From CAYRNR01 sp964425605 (GTDB lineage: Bacteria > Myxococcota_A > UBA796 > UBA9615 > CAYRNR01), in NCBI GenBank assembly GCA_964425605.1, contig CAYRNR010000015.1, forward strand, positions 1 to 64,000: a stretch of 64,000 bases of DNA, given 5' to 3'. Shown piece after piece: positions 59,993 through 64,000 of this stretch. Position 1 is the stretch's first letter; the number at the start of each line of letters is the position of its first letter. Made by a program: the position numbers and the translations under genes. The notes beneath the pieces were generated by a model, which was given only the letters and a program-made list of their open reading frames with translations, was not told where the DNA came from and did not search any database.

Positions 59993-61365
59993 TGCACGAG
60001 CTGCTCTGCCGTGTCCAGGCCGCCCTCACCGGCCCCTGCCAGGTGCCTCCGGGCGCCCACGTGCTCGTGGCCTGCAGCGGCGGTCGGGATTCCCAGGTGT
60101 TGCTGCGAGCGCTCGCGGAGCTCGCCGGCGGCCATCCCCTGAAGCTCAGCGCGGTCACCGTGGACCACGGGCTCCGTCCCGGCACGGAACGCGAGGCCGC
60201 GCTGGTGGAGGGGACGTGCGCCGACCTGGGGATTCCCTGGTCCGTCGTCCGGGTGACCGTCCCGGAGGAGCTCGTGCAGCAGCGCGGTCCCGAGGCCGCC
60301 GCTCGCGAGCTTCGCCACGGGGCCCTGCGCGACGCGAGCGCTGCGGCCGGCGCCGACGTGGTGGCCCTGGCGCACCACCTCCAGGACCAGGCCGAGACCG
60401 TGCTGATGCGCGCCCTGGTGGGCACGGGGCTGCGGGGCCTCGGCGCCATGGAGCCCCGCAACGATCTCCTCGTCCGGCCGTTGCTGGACGTGGACGTGGA
60501 TCTCCTGGCGGCCTACGCCCAGGATCGTTCCATCGCCTGGATCGAGGACGACACGAACCGAGATCCCCGGTTCCTGCGCAATCGGGTACGCGGCGAGCTG
60601 ATGCCGGTGGTCCGCGACGTCTTCGGCACCTCGGGTGCGCGCAACCTCGCAGGTCTGGCCCGCCGCGCCTCGGCGGACCATCGACTGCTGGAGACGATGG
60701 CCGAGGCCGCGCTCGACGCCGCCCGCGACGGGCAGGGGTGGGTGAGCGTCGCTGGTCTACGGGACGCGGATCCAGCCCTGGCCGCCCGCATGATCCACAC
60801 CCTGGTACGACGGGCGCGTCCCCACGTCTCGGTGAGTCAGCTCCACACGGACGCGGCGCTGGAGCTGCTGCGAGGGGACGATCGAACCGCCGGCGTGGAC
60901 CTCCCGGAGGGGCTGCGGCTGGAGAGGGTAGGGGAGGCGCTGCGGGCGGTGGCTGACGGGGCCACTGCGCCCGACTGCCCTGCCCAGGCCCTCCCCGTCG
61001 AGGGTTCCGTGCGGTGGCCGGTGGACGGGATCCGCGTGGAGGCGACCGTGCACCGGGATCACGGCCGCGTCGTGGCCGGAGACGGCGCGGGGCGCGCTCG
61101 CGCGTGGTTTGATCTGGATCGGTTGACAAGGCCCCTTTCCGTGCGCAAGTTTGCTCCCGGAACCCGAATTCGACCCTTCGGTAGTACGGGTACCAAGAGG
61201 ATCACCGACCTGCTGGGAGAGGCCGGGATCCCGCGGCGGTCGAGGCCCACGTGGCCCGTGGTGACCGACGCGGCGCAGGTGATCTGGGTCCCAGGCGCGC
61301 GAGCCGCTCACGTGGCGCGCGTCTCCGATGGGACCCGGAGAATCCTGGAACTCTCCCTGGGATGA
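59992..61365 (+). CDS. tilS: tRNA(Ile)-lysidine synthase TilS
   Basis: 457 aa. PP-loop SGGRDS at 29-34, VTVDHGLRPGTEREA, DVVALAHHLQDQAETVLMR, and C-terminal substrate domain with RKFAPGTRIRPFGSTGTKR. Converts C34 of tRNA-Ile(CAU) to lysidine so it reads AUA. The order tilS-ftsH-folP is common in bacteria. ftsH starts 5 nt after the tilS stop. Confidence 0.95.
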   Translation: MHELLCRVQAALTGPCQVPPGAHVLVACSGGRDSQVLLRALAELAGGHPLKLSAVTVDHGLRPGTEREAALVEGTCADLGIPWSVVRVTVPEELVQQRGPEAAARELRHGALRDASAAAGADVVALAHHLQDQAETVLMRALVGTGLRGLGAMEPRNDLLVRPLLDVDVDLLAAYAQDRSIAWIEDDTNRDPRFLRNRVRGELMPVVRDVFGTSGARNLAGLARRASADHRLLETMAEAALDAARDGQGWVSVAGLRDADPALAARMIHTLVRRARPHVSVSQLHTDAALELLRGDDRTAGVDLPEGLRLERVGEALRAVADGATAPDCPAQALPVEGSVRWPVDGIRVEATVHRDHGRVVAGDGAGRARAWFDLDRLTRPLSVRKFAPGTRIRPFGSTGTKRITDLLGEAGIPRRSRPTWPVVTDAAQVIWVPGARAAHVARVSDGTRRILELSLG

Positions 61366-61369
61366 GACG

Positions 61370-63196
<1,827 letters not shown>

Positions 63197-63208
63197 ACCG
63201 GCAACACC

Positions 63209-64000
63209 GTGTCCCTCCGATCCGTCGAACCCATCGAGCTGAGCTGGCGCGGCGGCGTGGTACGCAGCGGCCCAGCGCCGCTGGTGATGGGCATCCTCAA
63301 CGTCACCCCCGACTCGTTCTCCGACGGAGGCCTGTTCTGCGATCGAGACGCCGCCGTGGAGCGCGCCCGATCCATGGTGGAGCGTGGCGCCGACGTGCTG
63401 GACGTGGGAGGGGAGTCCACACGCCCCGGCGCGGAGCCCGTCCCGCCGGCGCTCCAGATCGAGCGGGTCGTGCCGGTCATCGCCGCCATCGCCGATCTCG
63501 GCGTGCCGGTCTCGGTGGACACGGCCTGCGCCCACGTCGCCCGCGCAGCCCTCGACGCGGGCGCGGACTGGATCAACGACGTCACGGCCCTCTCCGATCC
63601 CGAGATGGGACCGCTGGCGGCCAGACGCGGCTGTCCGGTGGTGCTGATGCACATGCGCGGTGAGCCGCGCACGATGCAGCGCGACGTGCAGTACACCGAC
63701 GTGGTGTCCGAGGTGGTAGACTACCTCCACGACCGCGGACGGTACGCGGAGTCCCTCGGGATCCCGCGCTGCAACGTGATCCTGGATCCGGGAATCGGCT
63801 TCGGAAAACGACCGGAGCACAACCTGGAGCTGCTTCGGGCCGTACCCCGGCTCGTGGACACGGGCTACGCCGTCGGGGTCGGCGCCTCGCGCAAGTCGTT
63901 CCTGGGGGCCTGCTTCGGCATGGAGCCCGGCGAGCGACGGATGGGTTCGGTGGCTGCCGCGCTGGCCGCCGCCGCTGGCGGAGCGCACCTGGTGAGGGTG
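63209..64000 (+). CDS. folP: Dihydropteroate synthase FolP (3' partial)
   Basis: 264 codons seen before the right edge; GTG start at 63209, 12 nt after ftsH. DHPS motifs: MGILNVTPDSFSDGG, DVGGESTRPGAEPV, LDPGIGFGKRPEHN and VGASRKSF; the last residues GGAHLVRV are near the usual C-terminal HDV, so little is missing. Condenses pABA with 6-hydroxymethyl-dihydropterin diphosphate in folate synthesis; folate also feeds PurH. Confidence 0.95.
   Translation, partial: MSLRSVEPIELSWRGGVVRSGPAPLVMGILNVTPDSFSDGGLFCDRDAAVERARSMVERGADVLDVGGESTRPGAEPVPPALQIERVVPVIAAIADLGVPVSVDTACAHVARAALDAGADWINDVTALSDPEMGPLAARRGCPVVLMHMRGEPRTMQRDVQYTDVVSEVVDYLHDRGRYAESLGIPRCNVILDPGIGFGKRPEHNLELLRAVPRLVDTGYAVGVGASRKSFLGACFGMEPGERRMGSVAAALAAAAGGAHLVRV

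Overview
The window is a gene-dense stretch of chromosome from a Gram-negative bacterium with high G+C (roughly two thirds by eye). It carries many lipoproteins with lipoboxes, LptE, MurJ, a lipoprotein-type Slt transglycosylase, an AgmX/PglI-type TonB-like protein, an NtrC-type regulator and a MoxR/DUF58/VWA operon. That mix, plus heavy GTG/TTG start use and 1-20 nt gene overlaps, suggests Myxococcota or a related former deltaproteobacterium. This is inference; there is no rRNA to confirm it. Two sets of genes are core housekeeping and argue against a mobile island: purH-purD-purE and pyrR-pyrB-pyrC-greA-recG, with holA/rpsT, coaD and tilS-ftsH-folP elsewhere.

Layout. 1-4.4 kb is an accessory-looking patch: the 3' end of a Pro-rich membrane protein, an initiator tRNA with a strong promoter and an inverted copy of its 3' end, two tandem paralogous secreted proteins separated by a dispersed repeat family, a lipoprotein, and a second 71-72 bp repeat present twice. 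4.4-11.1 kb: sigma-54 activator, nucleic-acid-binding-like protein, metallophosphoesterase, Slt lipoprotein, M50B-like membrane protease and a lipoprotein. 11.1-18.9 kb: a purine block (purH, zinc-ribbon/GYF/TPR protein, purD, purE) running into a TsaC-like gene and a left-handed beta-helix protein. 18.8-22.8 kb: TcdA, TatD, AgmX/PglI-like protein, LptE. 22.7-31.2 kb: holA, rpsT, UDP-glucose dehydrogenase, pyrRBC, greA, recG.

32.6-45.5 kb is one continuous, translationally coupled operon of eight genes: histidine kinase, DUF4175-like coiled-coil protein, HExxH/TPR peptidase, MoxR ATPase, DUF58, BatA-like protein, DUF4159 and VWA. 45.6-48.2 kb: Cys-rich lipoprotein, rsmD, coaD and an aminotransferase.

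48.2-49.7 kb is the most unusual part. An orphan protein joins an N-terminal MraZ/AbrB-like region to a ParB N-terminal domain and helix-turn-helix, with no ParA gene. Its upstream region is AT-rich and holds a promoter bracketed by three perfect 9-bp DnaA boxes, with phased TGGTAA direct repeats. A GTACAA dyad array lies on its other side. After this come an SDR/acyltransferase pair, a MarR regulator with an ArsM-like methyltransferase, murJ, an SRPBCC protein, TPR and barrel-like envelope proteins, a hydrolase, an RNHCP protein coupled to tilS, ftsH, and folP cut by the right edge.
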